Assembly: GCA_964398985.1 (NCBI GenBank)
Contig: CAYNOS010000027.1
Coordinates: 1-31,329, forward strand
Direction: 5' to 3'
DNA from: CAYMRL01 sp964398985
GTDB lineage: Bacteria; Deinococcota; Deinococci; Deinococcales; Trueperaceae
Length of the DNA: 31,329 nucleotides
Shown here in pieces: positions 15,925 to 23,137 of this stretch. Below the pieces are notes generated by a model. That model had not been told where the DNA came from, did no database searches, and saw nothing but the letters and a program-made list of their open reading frames with translations. Every line of letters starts with the position of its first letter. Positions within the stretch are counted from its first letter, which is position 1. The translations under genes were made by a program, and so were the position numbers.

Positions 15925-15991
15925 ATCTTTACTAAGCGTGTGTAAGTTACTCATCATGTGTTGAGTTCTTCACACCGGCGTGGGGTGAGCG

Positions 15992-17290
15992 GTGGACGAC
16001 ATCAACGAGATCTTCCTGATCCGCGGAGGCTCACCACTGAGCGGCACCTTGCCGGTCAAGCGCATGAAGAACTCGGTCCTCTACCTGATGCTCGCCAGCC
16101 TGCTGACCGACGAAGAGGTCGTGCTGGAGGACGTGCCGCGGCTGTCGGACGTGCTCGTCTCCGAGGAGATCCTGCGCCACGTCGGCGTCGACACCCGGTG
16201 GGACGGCGACGACCTGCACCTGCACGCCCGCAGCCTGCGCGGCTGCCGCGCACCCTACAGCCTGGTCAACAAGATGAGAGCCAGCTTCGTGATCATGGGC
16301 GCGTTGCTCGGCCGCCTCGGAGAGGCGCGGGTGCCGATGCCCGGGGGCTGCGCCTTCGGGCCGCGGCCGGTCGACCGTCACCTGAGCGCCTTCCGCGATC
16401 TCGGCGTCGTCATCGACGAGGAGGACGGCGACTTCTACGCGCGCCGTGTCGGCCCCCTGCAGGGCAAGGTGCGGTTCGAGGCTCCCACCGTCGGCGGCAC
16501 GCAGAACGTGCTGCTGGCAGCAGCCCTGGCGGACGGCGAAGTGGTCATCGACAACGCCGCTCGGGAGCCCGAGGTGACCGACCTCGCCGACATGCTCAAC
16601 CAGATGGGCGCCGCTGTGACCGGCGCCGGCACCAGGACCATCACGGTGCGCGGCGTCAAGGCGCTCAAGGGCGTTCGCTACCGGCCCATCGCCGATCGCA
16701 TCGAAGCCGGCACCTACCTGCTGGCGGTCGCCGCGACCCGCGGCCACGCGACCCTCACCGACGTCGTGCCCGAGCACCTCACCGCCGTCCTCGAGGCGCT
16801 GCGCAGAAGCGGCGCGGAGGTGACCGTCACCGCCGACACCGTCACGATCGATGCCCGGAAGGACCTGAAGCCGGTCGACATCGTAGCCAGCGAGTACCCC
16901 GGCATCCCGACAGACTTGCAGGCTCCCTTCTCGGCGTTCTTGGCCACCGTCAGTGGCGCCAGCCGCCTCACCGACACCGTCTACCCGGATCGCTTCACCC
17001 ACGTGGACGAGCTCGCGCGCACCGGTGCCAAGCTCGACTTCGACGGCCGCACGCTGGCAGTGGAAGGCTCGCGCTTGCGCTCGGCCGCCATGCACGCCGC
17101 CGACATCCGCGCTGGCGGCGCGCTGGTCATCGCGGCCCTGGCCGCCGAGGGCACCTCCGAGATCGGCGGCGTGCGCTTCATCGACCGCGGCTACGAACGC
17201 ATGGCGGAGCGCCTCAACGCGCTCGGCGCCGACGTCATCAGGCAGGCGGCACCCAGGCTCGCGCCATCGACGGGTACCTACGGAGACTGA
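15992..17290 (+). CDS. murA: UDP-N-acetylglucosamine 1-carboxyvinyltransferase
   Basis: MurA transfers enolpyruvate from PEP to UDP-GlcNAc, the first committed step of peptidoglycan synthesis in the cytoplasm. The 432-residue protein shows the EPSP-synthase-like double domain, Lys26-Asn27 in the substrate site (KN motif), the loop GGCAFGPRPVD with the catalytic Cys120, ENAAREPE-like NAAREPEVTDLA, and TDLQAPF with Asp308 matching the general base of E. coli MurA. The Cys is retained, so the enzyme should be of the fosfomycin-sensitive kind (inference). GTG start with GGGGTGAG upstream. It is a single-gene unit, divergent from the kinase pair and convergent, 36 nt apart, with the next gene. Confidence 0.93.
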   Translation: MDDINEIFLIRGGSPLSGTLPVKRMKNSVLYLMLASLLTDEEVVLEDVPRLSDVLVSEEILRHVGVDTRWDGDDLHLHARSLRGCRAPYSLVNKMRASFVIMGALLGRLGEARVPMPGGCAFGPRPVDRHLSAFRDLGVVIDEEDGDFYARRVGPLQGKVRFEAPTVGGTQNVLLAAALADGEVVIDNAAREPEVTDLADMLNQMGAAVTGAGTRTITVRGVKALKGVRYRPIADRIEAGTYLLAVAATRGHATLTDVVPEHLTAVLEALRRSGAEVTVTADTVTIDARKDLKPVDIVASEYPGIPTDLQAPFSAFLATVSGASRLTDTVYPDRFTHVDELARTGAKLDFDGRTLAVEGSRLRSAAMHAADIRAGGALVIAALAAEGTSEIGGVRFIDRGYERMAERLNALGADVIRQAAPRLAPSTGTYGD

Positions 17291-17326
17291 GCGACGGTCT
17301 TCCGCCGTACCTCGGCACTAGCTCTC

Positions 17327-18739
17327 CTACTCTGGTTCTGAGGCTTCTTCCTTGGCCGCGGCTTGCTCATCGGCCGCGAGGTCGTGACTGTCGACCCGCA
17401 GGCTCGCCGGCGGTTCGCGCCGACCCCACAGCCGGGCGTGCTCGGCGTCGTCACCCGCTGCAGCGTGGGCGCCGCCAGCGCCCTCCAGGTCGGACTCGGC
17501 GGCGAGCTTGTCGAACGGGTCGGGCAGCGGCAAGCTGAGCCTCGCCGTCGTGTCAGCCATCGCGTCCACAGTCGTGTTGGCCGCAGCGTCGGCCGTCGCG
17601 TCCGCCTCCGGCACCACTGCCACCTCGAGGGCCGAGTCGGTCTCCTCCAGGACGACCTCGCTGTCCAGTTGGGCGGCTTCTTCGCTGTCCTCGGCGGCCA
17701 CCGGCTCCTCGGNNNNNNNNNNNNNNNNNNNNNNNNNNNNNNNNNNNNNNNNNNNNNNNNNNNNNNNNNNNNNNNNNNNNNNNNNNNNNNNNNNNNNNNN
17801 NNNNNNNNNNNNCTCCTCGGCAGGGTGCTCGCCGAGCGGCTCGTCGTTCGTCGCGGGCAGCGGAGGGAGGCCGGTGCGCAGCGGCTCCTCGGGAGCATCG
17901 GGGTCCTTGACGGCGTGGGCGGAGCGCCTGAACCACAAGCCGACGAACGCCAGCGCGACTCCCGTCCCCATCATCACCAGCCACGGCCAGCCGCGCGCCG
18001 GCCCGCCGCCCACGCGCGGGAGGACCCCGTCACGCAAGGCGCGTGCTTGCTCCGGCTGACTGTCGGCCAGCAGGTCGATGACCGGCGCCAGCTGCTCGCC
18101 ACCGGAGAACGCCCACGGGGACGCAGTCTCGGCCAACTGCCGCCAGCCGCTGCCGGAGAAGGAGTCGTGCACGCCGGAGACCGCGTAGGCGAAGTACTGC
18201 TGCGGCAGTTCCCAAGGCAAGGCGACCCTCAAGCTGTTGCCGTCGATCACGACGTTGAGCGGCTGGCGCCTGAGGCTGGTGCCGTTCGCCAGGCGCACGG
18301 TTTGGGCGAGCGGGGCGGCGCTTCCGGCTTCGGCTTCGCCTTCCTCGAACACGTCATCGTGTCTCACGGCGAAAGCCGCGTCGGGACCGAGTCTCAGCGC
18401 GTACTCCCAGCCGCTGTTCGGCGGCATCAGCATGTCAGGGCCGACCAGCGTGGTTGCGATACCACCCTCACCGGTGTCGACATAGACGTCGAAGACGGCT
18501 CCCGACCAGCCGTTGGGCATGGCCGCATCGAGCTCGATCGCGCCGACCGTGAGCCGCACCTCGAACGAGGGCGAGTCGCCGTCACCGAGCCGCTCGATGT
18601 TCAGCTCGTGAAGGTCGTAGAGCGCCGGGTTGGCGTAGTGCGGGGAGCTGGGAGCCACCAGCCCGCCGTCCCCGAAGGCGTCGCCGGTGGGATCGACGAG
18701 CGTGAGAGCAGCCAGGATCAGCACGCTCAGCACGTTCAT
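17327..18739 (-). CDS. Membrane protein with glucodextranase-C-like (DOMON-type) domain, interrupted by an assembly gap
   Basis: A signal sequence or signal anchor at residues 1-14 (LSVLILAALTL) leads into a beta-rich extracytoplasmic domain of about 200 residues beginning VDPTGDAFGDGG and containing YDLHELNIERL and FDVYVDTGEGG. This is the style of the glucodextranase C-terminal domain found in surface proteins. A second hydrophobic helix (WPWLVMMGTGVALAFVGLWF) follows at about 255-275, then a long acidic, Ala/Glu-rich cytoplasmic tail. The run of 100 N lies in this tail, so the length is uncertain (470 codons as drawn). ATG 18739 overlaps the yvcK stop by 4 nt (ATGA), which fixes the start and the operon. 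The ligand is unknown. Confidence 0.7.
   Translation of the reverse strand: MNVLSVLILAALTLVDPTGDAFGDGGLVAPSSPHYANPALYDLHELNIERLGDGDSPSFEVRLTVGAIELDAAMPNGWSGAVFDVYVDTGEGGIATTLVGPDMLMPPNSGWEYALRLGPDAAFAVRHDDVFEEGEAEAGSAAPLAQTVRLANGTSLRRQPLNVVIDGNSLRVALPWELPQQYFAYAVSGVHDSFSGSGWRQLAETASPWAFSGGEQLAPVIDLLADSQPEQARALRDGVLPRVGGGPARGWPWLVMMGTGVALAFVGLWFRRSAHAVKDPDAPEEPLRTGLPPLPATNDEPLGEHPAEEXXXXXXXXXXXXXXXXXXXXXXXXXXXXXXXXXXEEPVAAEDSEEAAQLDSEVVLEETDSALEVAVVPEADATADAAANTTVDAMADTTARLSLPLPDPFDKLAAESDLEGAGGAHAAAGDDAEHARLWGRREPPASLRVDSHDLAADEQAAAKEEASEPE
17713..17812. other. Scaffold gap of 100 N
   Basis: Exactly 100 N is the usual placeholder for a join of unknown size. The same 8-mer, CTCCTCGG, lies on both sides (17705-17712 and 17813-17820). 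Merging the flanks over that 8-mer removes 108 nt, a multiple of three, and keeps the minus-strand reading frame open through an acidic stretch. Confidence 0.95.
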
Positions 18740-20100
18740 GGCGCCAGCTCCACGCGGGCGCCGCTGGCGATGCGCCGCCACAGCCTCACGTCGCGCCCGG
18801 CGAGGCGCACCAGCACCTTGGCCAGCGCTCCGCCGTTGTGCTGAGCGGTGGCGCCGGCACCCATCACCGGCGCCAGGACGATCCCGACCCCGGATCGCTG
18901 CAGCCGGTCCTCGGACAAGGAGACGAGCTCGGCGCCTTCGGCGCGGTAGCTCGCGAGCCGCTGCTGGTCGACAGGCGTGCTGTTGTACAGCACCGCGTCG
19001 GGCTTGCGGACGCCATGCTCGAGCAGTGCCGAGACGTGATCGAACGCGTCGAAGCCGTCGGTTTCGCCGGCTTCGGTCATGATGTTGACGACGTACACCA
19101 ACTTGGCCCTGGTGCCCTTCAGAGCTGCCCGCACGCCGGGAACCAGCAGCGGCGGGAGGGTGCTCGTGAACAGACTACCCGGCCCCAGGACTACCAGGTC
19201 GGACTGCTCGATCGCTGCGACCACGTCGGGCGAGGCCGGCGACTCTTCCGGCTCAAGACGCACCTGCCTGACGGCTCCGGGTACCTGACGGATGCGGCTC
19301 TCCCCGCGCACCAGCTCGCCGCTCGCCTTCACCACCGCCAGGCTCACCGGCTGGGAGGTGGCGGGGTAGACGGCGCCGGAGAGGTTCAGCGTCTTGTTGA
19401 GCAGCCGGACCGCTTCGCCGAAGTCACCCTCGACCTCGGTCAGCGAGGTGATGAAGATGTTGCCGAAGGTGTGGCCGCCGAGATCGCCGCCGCGCACGAA
19501 GCGGTACTGCATCAGCGCGCTGAGGCGCGAGTCCTGGTCGGAGAGCGCCGCCAAGCAGTCGGTGAGGTCGCCCGGGGCCGGCATGCCGTAGTCGGCGCGC
19601 AGCCGCCCGGACGAACCGCCGTCGTCGCTGACGGCTACGACCGCGGCGATGTTGGAGGTCTCCTCGCGCAGGCCGCGCAGCAGGTTCGAGAGCCCGGATC
19701 CGCCACCGACGGCCACCAGCTTCGGGCCGCGAGCCAACCTGAGGCGGCGGTGCAGCAGGCGGGCTGCCTCCTGCGGCTCCTCGAGCCAGTTGGACAGCAG
19801 CGAGCGGTTGAGACCGACCACCGCGTTGGTGGCGACCACCGCGCCGGTCAGGAACACCGCCAGCGAAGCCCAACCGCCGAAGCGCTGCCATCCGCCGCTG
19901 ACCAGCACCGCCTCGATCGGATGGGCGAGCGCACCTCGGAACTCGTTGAAGTACCACAGGCCCGCGCCGAGGGCGCCCACGATCAAGAGCAGTGCTCCCA
20001 GCACAGCCACCGAGACGTGCCGCTTGACGCCCATGCCGGGCGTCAGCCACAGCCCCAGCGATGCCAGCCCGGCTAGTAGTCCCCCGCTGGCGCGCCTCAC
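18736..20100 (-). CDS. yvcK: YvcK/CofD-family protein with N-terminal membrane domain
   Basis: YvcK-type proteins bind UDP-sugars and are needed for normal envelope synthesis and growth on gluconeogenic carbon sources in Firmicutes. The conserved domain starts at GGGSGLSNLLRGL (residues 132-144), followed by VSDDGGSSGRLR, PGDLTDCLAAL, GHTFGNI and LGPGSLFTSTLPPLL. Before it lie three hydrophobic segments (about 6-22, 28-52, 76-97), absent from the roughly 320-residue B. subtilis protein, so this 454-residue form should be membrane-anchored. GTG 20100 overlaps the upstream stop (GTGA), deciding the start; the frame stays open further upstream but that part is arginine-rich shadow. Close family alternative: CofD of F420 synthesis, less likely by motif and context. 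Confidence 0.9.
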   Translation of the reverse strand: MRRASGGLLAGLASLGLWLTPGMGVKRHVSVAVLGALLLIVGALGAGLWYFNEFRGALAHPIEAVLVSGGWQRFGGWASLAVFLTGAVVATNAVVGLNRSLLSNWLEEPQEAARLLHRRLRLARGPKLVAVGGGSGLSNLLRGLREETSNIAAVVAVSDDGGSSGRLRADYGMPAPGDLTDCLAALSDQDSRLSALMQYRFVRGGDLGGHTFGNIFITSLTEVEGDFGEAVRLLNKTLNLSGAVYPATSQPVSLAVVKASGELVRGESRIRQVPGAVRQVRLEPEESPASPDVVAAIEQSDLVVLGPGSLFTSTLPPLLVPGVRAALKGTRAKLVYVVNIMTEAGETDGFDAFDHVSALLEHGVRKPDAVLYNSTPVDQQRLASYRAEGAELVSLSEDRLQRSGVGIVLAPVMGAGATAQHNGGALAKVLVRLAGRDVRLWRRIASGARVELAP

Positions 20101-20816
20101 CCCCGGCCCGCCTCCTGGGTCAGCGGCACCAGCCGACAGGCGACGACGGCGTCGCCGCGGTCTACGATCGCCCACGCCCCCGAGCTCGCGATCAGAGCGC
20201 CGGGGCACACCACCAGGTCCTCACCCGCCACCCGCGCCGTCACCAGCGACAGGCCGCCATGCACGCGCTGCGAGAACGCGGTGACTGCGCTCGTCGCCGC
20301 CTCCGGGAGCTCCCCGCCGTCCTGCACCAGCGCCCAGCGGCTGCCGTCGTGCGCCACCCTCGCCAGCTTGTCGACGACGATCACCTCGAAGCTCGCAACG
20401 CCTTGTTCGACACCCAGGAAGCGCCACTCGTAGTCGTCGATGAACCCGACGCGGTGCTCCACGCAGGCGCTGGCGTGACCGCCGTCCGTGAACTCGACGG
20501 GCTGAGCGTCGGAGGTCAGTCGGCCGCGGATCGCCGCGGCGGTCGCCAAGGCCGCGTCGCGGTCCTCGAAACACCCGATGCGCACCCGCACGAACTGCAG
20601 GCCGTCCTGCATCGCGAACTCCGTGTAGGCGTCGAGGCCGAGTGCTCGAAGCTCGAGGGCCACCAGCTGAGCCTCGCGATAGTCGCGCAGCGCGACAACC
20701 TGCACGGTCCAGCGACCGGCTCCGGTCCCGCCAAGCGTCTGCGCCCAGGCGGCGACCAGCGTGGCAGCGAGCAAGGAAGCCGTCAACCACCTGAGCATCC
20801 GAGGGACCACCGTCAA
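20097..20816 (-). CDS. Exported SPOR-like domain protein
   Basis: A signal peptide (WLTASLLAATLVAAWA, cleavage near AWAQ) is followed by a SPOR-like module at about residues 35-100: WTVQVVALRDYREAQLVALELRALG, then FVRVRIGCFEDRDAA with the typical V-G-x-F/C pattern. SPOR domains bind septal peptidoglycan stripped of stem peptides. The remaining 130 residues show no recognised family and contain scattered Cys. A TTG at 20816 overlaps the hisH stop (TTGA); GTG 20810, which is 7 nt after GGGAG, and ATG 20798 are good alternatives that keep the signal peptide. It lies between hisH and yvcK in one transcription unit. Function is inferred from the domain only. Confidence 0.7.
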   Translation of the reverse strand: MTVVPRMLRWLTASLLAATLVAAWAQTLGGTGAGRWTVQVVALRDYREAQLVALELRALGLDAYTEFAMQDGLQFVRVRIGCFEDRDAALATAAAIRGRLTSDAQPVEFTDGGHASACVEHRVGFIDDYEWRFLGVEQGVASFEVIVVDKLARVAHDGSRWALVQDGGELPEAATSAVTAFSQRVHGGLSLVTARVAGEDLVVCPGALIASSGAWAIVDRGDAVVACRLVPLTQEAGRG

Positions 20817-21448
20817 GCTCCCATCAGACCACGTCGCAGGTTGGCCAGGATCCTCAGGCCCACCGCTTGGCTCTTCTCGGGGTGGAACTGGGTGGCGTGC
20901 ATCATGCCGCGAGACACGGCGCTGAGGAAGTCGATCCCGCCGTAACTCGTCACCGCGCCGGCGGCTTCGCCCGGCTCGACATCCGCGTAGTACGAGTTGG
21001 CGAAGTAGACGTGGCTGCCGGCAGGCACGCCCTCGAGCAGGATGCCGTCACCGAAAGGGGCGATCTGGTTCCAGCCCATCTGAGGGATCCGGACCCCGCT
21101 CGGGAAGCGCCGCACGCGCCCCGGCAGCACGCCCAGGCCCGGCTCGCCGGGGTCCTCATCGGATCCGTCTAGCAGCAGCTGCAGGCCAACGCAGACGCCG
21201 AGGAACGGCCGGCCGGCGGCGATGTGCTCGCGGACCCCGTCCTCGACGCCGGCGCTCTTGAAGGCCCGCATCACCTGACCGAAGCGGCCCTGCCCGGGCA
21301 GGACCAGCAGCTCGCGCTCGCCGTAGGTGGTGGCGCCCGTCACCGTCCTGACGATGAAACCGACGGCCGCGAGAGCCCGTTGCATGCTTCGCAGGTTGCC
21401 GGCCCCGTAGTCGATCACCGCTGCGCGGGCCGCGGGCGCTTCGCTCAC
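20813..21448 (-). CDS. hisH: Imidazole glycerol phosphate synthase, glutamine amidotransferase subunit
   Basis: HisH releases ammonia from glutamine for HisF, which makes imidazole glycerol phosphate and AICAR in histidine synthesis. The 211-residue class I amidotransferase shows VIDYGAGNLRS at residues 11-21, the oxyanion-region LPGQGRFG, nucleophile Cys86 in GVCVGLQLL, and the His-Glu pair in QFHPEKS near residue 191. GTG 21448 overlaps the hisB stop (GTGA) and is preferred to longer, Arg-rich in-frame extensions. hisF is not in the window, so the partner gene is elsewhere. Confidence 0.95.
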   Translation of the reverse strand: MSEAPAARAAVIDYGAGNLRSMQRALAAVGFIVRTVTGATTYGERELLVLPGQGRFGQVMRAFKSAGVEDGVREHIAAGRPFLGVCVGLQLLLDGSDEDPGEPGLGVLPGRVRRFPSGVRIPQMGWNQIAPFGDGILLEGVPAGSHVYFANSYYADVEPGEAAGAVTSYGGIDFLSAVSRGMMHATQFHPEKSQAVGLRILANLRRGLMGA

Positions 21449-22035
21449 AGCACTCCCTTGGTGGAAGGCAGGTCGCCGTGGGTCACGCGCGTGGCGTCCC
21501 GCAGCGCGCGTGCGAAGGCCTTCATCACCGCCTCGCACACGTGGTGCGTCTCCTCGCCGGCCAGGACACGCACGTGGACCGTAGCAGCGCAGTGGTTCGC
21601 GAATCCCCTGAGGAACTCGCGCAGGTGGTAGGCGGTGAACCCGTTGGCGTCGCCGACGAACCCGCGAGGCTGGAACTCGAGGTGAGCGCGACCCGAGAGG
21701 TCGACGACGACGTGGGCCAGCGTCTCGTCCATCGGCACGAAGGCGGAACCGTAGCGTTCGAGCCCGATCCGGTCGCCGAGCGCTTCGGAGAACGCGCGAC
21801 CGATCGTGATGCCGGCGTCCTCCGCGAGGTGGTGCACGTCGACGTGAAGATCACCGGCTCCGGTCAGCGTCATCGCGAAGCGGCCGTGGCGCGCCAGCTG
21901 CTCGACGAGGTGGTCGAGGAAGCCGTGGCCGGTCTGCGAGGCCGTCTCGCCGGCAGCCAGTTGCGCGTCGAGGTCGAGAGAAGTGCTCAGCTGCGTCTCG
22001 CGCGTAGCGCGCTCGACCGAGGATCGCCTAGCCAT
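21445..22035 (-). CDS. hisB: Imidazoleglycerol-phosphate dehydratase
   Basis: This Mn-dependent enzyme dehydrates imidazole glycerol phosphate to imidazole acetol phosphate. The 196-residue monofunctional form carries the two metal-binding repeats: HHLAEDAG (His68, His69, Glu72) and HHVCEAVMKAFARAL near residue 167. The start ATG 22035 gives the expected N-terminus (SVERATRETQ) and overlaps the end of hisC by 8 nt. There is no HisB phosphatase domain, unlike the enterobacterial bifunctional protein. Confidence 0.95.
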   Translation of the reverse strand: MARRSSVERATRETQLSTSLDLDAQLAAGETASQTGHGFLDHLVEQLARHGRFAMTLTGAGDLHVDVHHLAEDAGITIGRAFSEALGDRIGLERYGSAFVPMDETLAHVVVDLSGRAHLEFQPRGFVGDANGFTAYHLREFLRGFANHCAATVHVRVLAGEETHHVCEAVMKAFARALRDATRVTHGDLPSTKGVL

Positions 22036-23116
22036 CCGCCGGCCCACCTGCCTCTCCGGGCTCCCCGAGGGCCGCGTCGAGCGCGGCCAGGAAGCGGTCG
22101 TTCTCACTCTTGCTGCCTACCGTCACGCGCAGGCAGCCCTCGGCACCGGGCAGGTGATCCTGTCGCCGGATCACCACGTCGGCCTCCAGGAGCCGCTGGT
22201 GCACGGCAGCGGGGTCGGCGACCTTGAACAGCACGAAGTTGGCTGCCGAGTCGAACGCCGTCACGCCGTGGCTCCGCAGCCCGGCGAGTACCCTCGCGCG
22301 CTCGCTGATGGTATCGGCGACTCGCTCGGCGTGCAGCTCCGGTCGCTCGAGGATCACCGAAGCGATCGCCACTTGCACCTCGCTCACCGAGAAGGGCGGG
22401 AGGGCCTTGCGGATCTCGGCGGCCAACTCCGGAGTGGTCAGCGCGTAGCCGATGCGCGCGCCGGCCAGACCGAGGGCCTTGCTGAAGGTTCTCAGGCTGA
22501 CGGCGTTGGTCCTGCCGCGGATGCTCTCGGCCATGCCGCCACCGCTGAAGTCGCAGTACGCCTCGTCAAGCACGCACAGGGTCGCGGGTGTGGCCGCGTC
22601 GAGCAGCGGCGTCACTTCCGAAACCTGGAATAGGTTGCCGGTGGGTGCGGCCGGGTTCGCGAGCAGCAGCAGACCGGGCGTGCTCGCCACAGCCGCTCGC
22701 AGTTCCGCCGCCGGGAGAGCGAAGCCGGGACCCAGCGGCACCTCGATCAGCGCCGCGCCGACCAAGCTGGCCTGCACGCGGTACAGCTGGAAGCTGGGCT
22801 TGACCGTGATCAAGCTGCGCCCCAGCGCAGCGACCAGTCCCAGAGCCATGACCAGCGAGTTGGAACCGTTGGCTGCCACGACGCCGTCGGGATCCCAGTC
22901 GTGTCGGTCCGCCAGTTGACGCTCCAGCGTCTGCGGGTGGAGTTGCGGGTAGCGGTTGAAGGCAACCTTGGCGACCCGCGCCAGCACTTCGGCCTTGACG
23001 TCGTCCGGCAGGTCGTCGGGGCTCTCGTTCTGGTCGAGCTTGACGCTCTGGGGATGGTGGCTGAAGCGGTACGGTGCCAAGGCGCGCACGGCCGCCCTCA
23101 CGCTCATGACCGACAT
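22028..23116 (-). CDS. hisC: Histidinol-phosphate aminotransferase
   Basis: A class I/II PLP aminotransferase of 362 residues that converts imidazole acetol phosphate to histidinol phosphate. Seen: KLDQNESP at residues 26-33, NGSNSLVMAL near residue 83, NPAAPTGN at 154-161, LDEAYCDF at 183-190, and the PLP lysine K213 in TFSKALGLAGARIGY. ATG 23116 has GGGAG about 8 nt upstream; a second ATG three codons on is possible. It begins 21 nt after the TPR gene and overlaps hisB. The HisC motifs and hisB/hisH context make other aminotransferases of this fold unlikely. Confidence 0.93.
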   Translation of the reverse strand: MSVMSVRAAVRALAPYRFSHHPQSVKLDQNESPDDLPDDVKAEVLARVAKVAFNRYPQLHPQTLERQLADRHDWDPDGVVAANGSNSLVMALGLVAALGRSLITVKPSFQLYRVQASLVGAALIEVPLGPGFALPAAELRAAVASTPGLLLLANPAAPTGNLFQVSEVTPLLDAATPATLCVLDEAYCDFSGGGMAESIRGRTNAVSLRTFSKALGLAGARIGYALTTPELAAEIRKALPPFSVSEVQVAIASVILERPELHAERVADTISERARVLAGLRSHGVTAFDSAANFVLFKVADPAAVHQRLLEADVVIRRQDHLPGAEGCLRVTVGSKSENDRFLAALDAALGEPGEAGGPADG

Positions 23117-23137
23117 GCTAGCGCTCCCGGGCTGCGA

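Noticed and set aside
15925..15957. Repeated AGTAA and a small GTAAcTTAC palindrome as operator of the ribbon-helix-helix protein
   Set aside because: Too short and imperfect to separate from chance in a locally A/T-rich spacer.
17293..17326. Possible bidirectional terminator between murA and the convergent membrane protein gene
   Set aside because: Only a 4-bp pairing (ACGG/CCGT) and no T- or A-run could be found.
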